DNA of 6,940 nt from Alloprevotella tannerae (GTDB lineage Bacteria; Bacteroidota; Bacteroidia; Bacteroidales; Bacteroidaceae): positions 1-6,940 of the forward strand of contig JABZGO010000096.1 of NCBI GenBank assembly GCA_015259305.1, given 5' to 3'. The translations under genes and the position numbers were made by a program. Positions within the stretch are counted from its first letter, which is position 1, and every line of letters starts with the position of its first letter. Positions 5,521 to 6,940 of the stretch are shown here, one piece after another. The notes under the pieces are model-generated. The model made no database searches and was not told the DNA's origin. It saw only the letters and a list, made by a program, of their open reading frames with translations.

Positions 5521-5528
5521 TACTTTTG
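5521..5528 (+). promoter_or_regulatory. Putative -7 element for the YfhO-family gene
   Basis: TACTTTTG followed by CA matches the TAnnTTTG consensus exactly. No TTTG is present 19-21 bp upstream. Transcription would start near 5533, giving a leader of about 45 nt that ends in an A-rich stretch (5561-5571) just before the ATG at 5577, where Bacteroidota often lack a Shine-Dalgarno. Confidence 0.5.
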
Positions 5529-5576
5529 CAAGCGCAGGGCCGATCGCCCTTAACCCCGCTAAAAAATAAAACGACA

Positions 5577-6940
5577 ATGAATACTTTCTTGAAGAAAATT
5601 TCCGGCGACGCGATAGCTGTATTGCTGTTTCTCGTGATCGCTTTTACTTATTTCATGACGCCGATTAGCCAAGGGCTGGTCTTGGGCGGCCACGACGCGA
5701 TGGCCGCTGTGGGCCAAGGGCGTGAGAATGCAGAATACGTGGCCGCAACCGGCGAGCAGACGCGCTGGACGAACACGCTCTTTAGCGGCATGCCGACTTA
5801 TCAGATCGCGCCGGCCTATGAATCGAGTTCGTTTTTGGGATTCTTTGCGAAGGCTTACGGACTCTTTACTTCCGGACCGGTACTCTATCTCTTCCTATTT
5901 TTGTTGGGCTTCTACATATTATTGCGCGCCTTCAATTTCCGCCCGTGGCTGGCGGCTTTGGGCGCGATCGTCTGGGCCTTCTCTTCGTACTTCTGCATCA
6001 TCATTGCGGCGGGGCACATTTGGAAAGTGATGCCCTTGACCTTTATTCCGCCAACGATAGCCGGCGTTATACTCTGCTATCGCGGTAAGCTACTCTGGGG
6101 ATCTTTTGTTACGGCGCTCTTTACCGCCTTTCAAATTATGTCCAACCACATTCAGATGTCCTACTACTTTGCCTTTGTCATGTTCTTCCTTATCTTGGCA
6201 TACGGCATCGATGCTACGCGCCGCAAGGCCATACCTCAGTGGGCAAAAGCTACGGGCGTGATTCTTTTAGCCGGCGTTGTGGGCTTATTAGCTAATGTTT
6301 CCAACCTGTATCATACCTACGAATACTCAAAATTGTCTATGCGTGGACCCGCCGAACTCGCTCCACAGACGCCTGAGAAGGCGCAAGCGACGAACGGCGG
6401 CTTAGATCGCGACTATATTACGCAATGGAGCTACGGCGTAGGCGAGAGTTTTACGCTGCTTATTCCCGATTTTAACGGCGGAGGTTCCGGCAGCATTTTA
6501 GATCGTCCCAATGTTGACGAACTCAACGGCTATGATCGCTTTTATCAGGCCGCAGGCCGCTTTCAGGAAATCGCGGCCAAGAGCGGACAACAAGTCACTC
6601 CGCCCGGATTAGATCAATATTGGGGCGACCAACCCTTTACGGTTGGCCCTGTTTATGTTGGCGCTTTCGTTTGTTTCCTCTTTATCTTTGGCTTCTTCTT
6701 CGTGCGTGGGCCTTTGAAGTGGGCGCTTTTGGCTTCCACCGTGCTTTCTTTCCTTTTCGCGTGGGGCCATAATAATCCCGCCTTTACCAATTTCTGTATA
6801 GATCATTTGCCGCTTTACAACAAATTCCGCACACCCAGTTCGGCACTCGTCGTGGCAGAGTTTGCCATTCCTTTGCTGGCCATGTTAGCCTTGGCGCGCC
6901 TCATAAAAAGTCCCGCCGACGTCTTCGGAACAAAGCGCGG
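5577..6940 (+). CDS. YfhO-family polytopic membrane protein, N-terminal 454 residues (continues past window)
   Basis: A large inner-membrane protein of the YfhO family, distantly like GT-C glycosyltransferases; some Firmicutes members help glycosylate teichoic acids, but the Bacteroidales versions are uncharacterised to my knowledge. The frame is open from ATG 5577 to the edge (454 codons plus two bases). Membrane segments appear near 11-29, 101-118, 123-145, 150-166, 172-188, 195-211, 224-241, 356-376, 380-396 and 424-443. A long outside loop follows the first segment (about 30-100) and contains GGHDAMAA and RWTNTLFSGMPTYQ. A second loop (about 245-350) has YEYSKLSMRG at 248-257, a stretch I recognise from Bacteroidales YfhO proteins, and a glycine-rich DFNGGGSGS at 298-306. 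Relatives are roughly 800 residues or more, so about half is missing. The start is supported by the A-rich leader and by the first helix. Its own promoter makes it separable from the upstream glycosyltransferase. Confidence 0.9.
   Translation, partial: MNTFLKKISGDAIAVLLFLVIAFTYFMTPISQGLVLGGHDAMAAVGQGRENAEYVAATGEQTRWTNTLFSGMPTYQIAPAYESSSFLGFFAKAYGLFTSGPVLYLFLFLLGFYILLRAFNFRPWLAALGAIVWAFSSYFCIIIAAGHIWKVMPLTFIPPTIAGVILCYRGKLLWGSFVTALFTAFQIMSNHIQMSYYFAFVMFFLILAYGIDATRRKAIPQWAKATGVILLAGVVGLLANVSNLYHTYEYSKLSMRGPAELAPQTPEKAQATNGGLDRDYITQWSYGVGESFTLLIPDFNGGGSGSILDRPNVDELNGYDRFYQAAGRFQEIAAKSGQQVTPPGLDQYWGDQPFTVGPVYVGAFVCFLFIFGFFFVRGPLKWALLASTVLSFLFAWGHNNPAFTNFCIDHLPLYNKFRTPSSALVVAEFAIPLLAMLALARLIKSPADVFGTKR

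Overview
The window looks like chromosomal DNA of a Bacteroidota bacterium, most likely order Bacteroidales and possibly the Porphyromonas/Tannerella side of it. The reasons are: start codons without Shine-Dalgarno sequences; several matches to the Bacteroidota promoter pattern (TTTG, about 20 bp, TAnnTTTG); and encoded proteins (a fused ThrE-type exporter, a flavin reductase, an InaA-like kinase, a GT4 glycosyltransferase and a long YfhO-type membrane protein) that read like Bacteroidales family members. The species placement is inference from memory, without any database search.

Layout. 1-435 (minus): the start of an exported Lys/Cys-rich protein that runs off the left edge while inside a Cys-containing heptapeptide repeat. 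436-743: a non-coding divergent promoter region. 744-2132 (plus): a one-chain threonine/serine exporter. 2190-2720 (plus): a flavin reductase-like protein, probably co-transcribed with the exporter and closed by a strong intrinsic terminator at 2751-2793. 2794-3319: about 530 bp without a credible gene, holding a tandem array of 22-bp units with nested inverted repeats, a perfect 14-bp palindrome and a hairpin that may end the opposing gene. 3320-4156 (minus): a lipopolysaccharide-kinase (InaA/WaaP-like) protein. 4157-4255: a compact divergent promoter region. 4256-5404 (plus): a GT4-type glycosyltransferase. 5405-5576: a spacer with dyads and a promoter. 5577-6940 (plus): the first 454 codons of a YfhO-family polytopic membrane protein that continues past the right edge.

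How the genes fit together. The kinase, glycosyltransferase and YfhO protein all point to building or decorating a cell-surface glycan or lipopolysaccharide. The kinase and glycosyltransferase are divergently transcribed from two face-to-face promoters whose -33 elements form one 13-bp palindrome, so they may be co-controlled. The exporter and flavin reductase look like ordinary housekeeping functions. I see no CRISPR array, transposase, phage gene, tRNA/rRNA or recognisable defence system. The most unusual things are the 22-bp repeat element between the convergent genes, the Cys/Lys heptad repeat protein, the shared-palindrome divergent promoter and the ambiguous start of the kinase.
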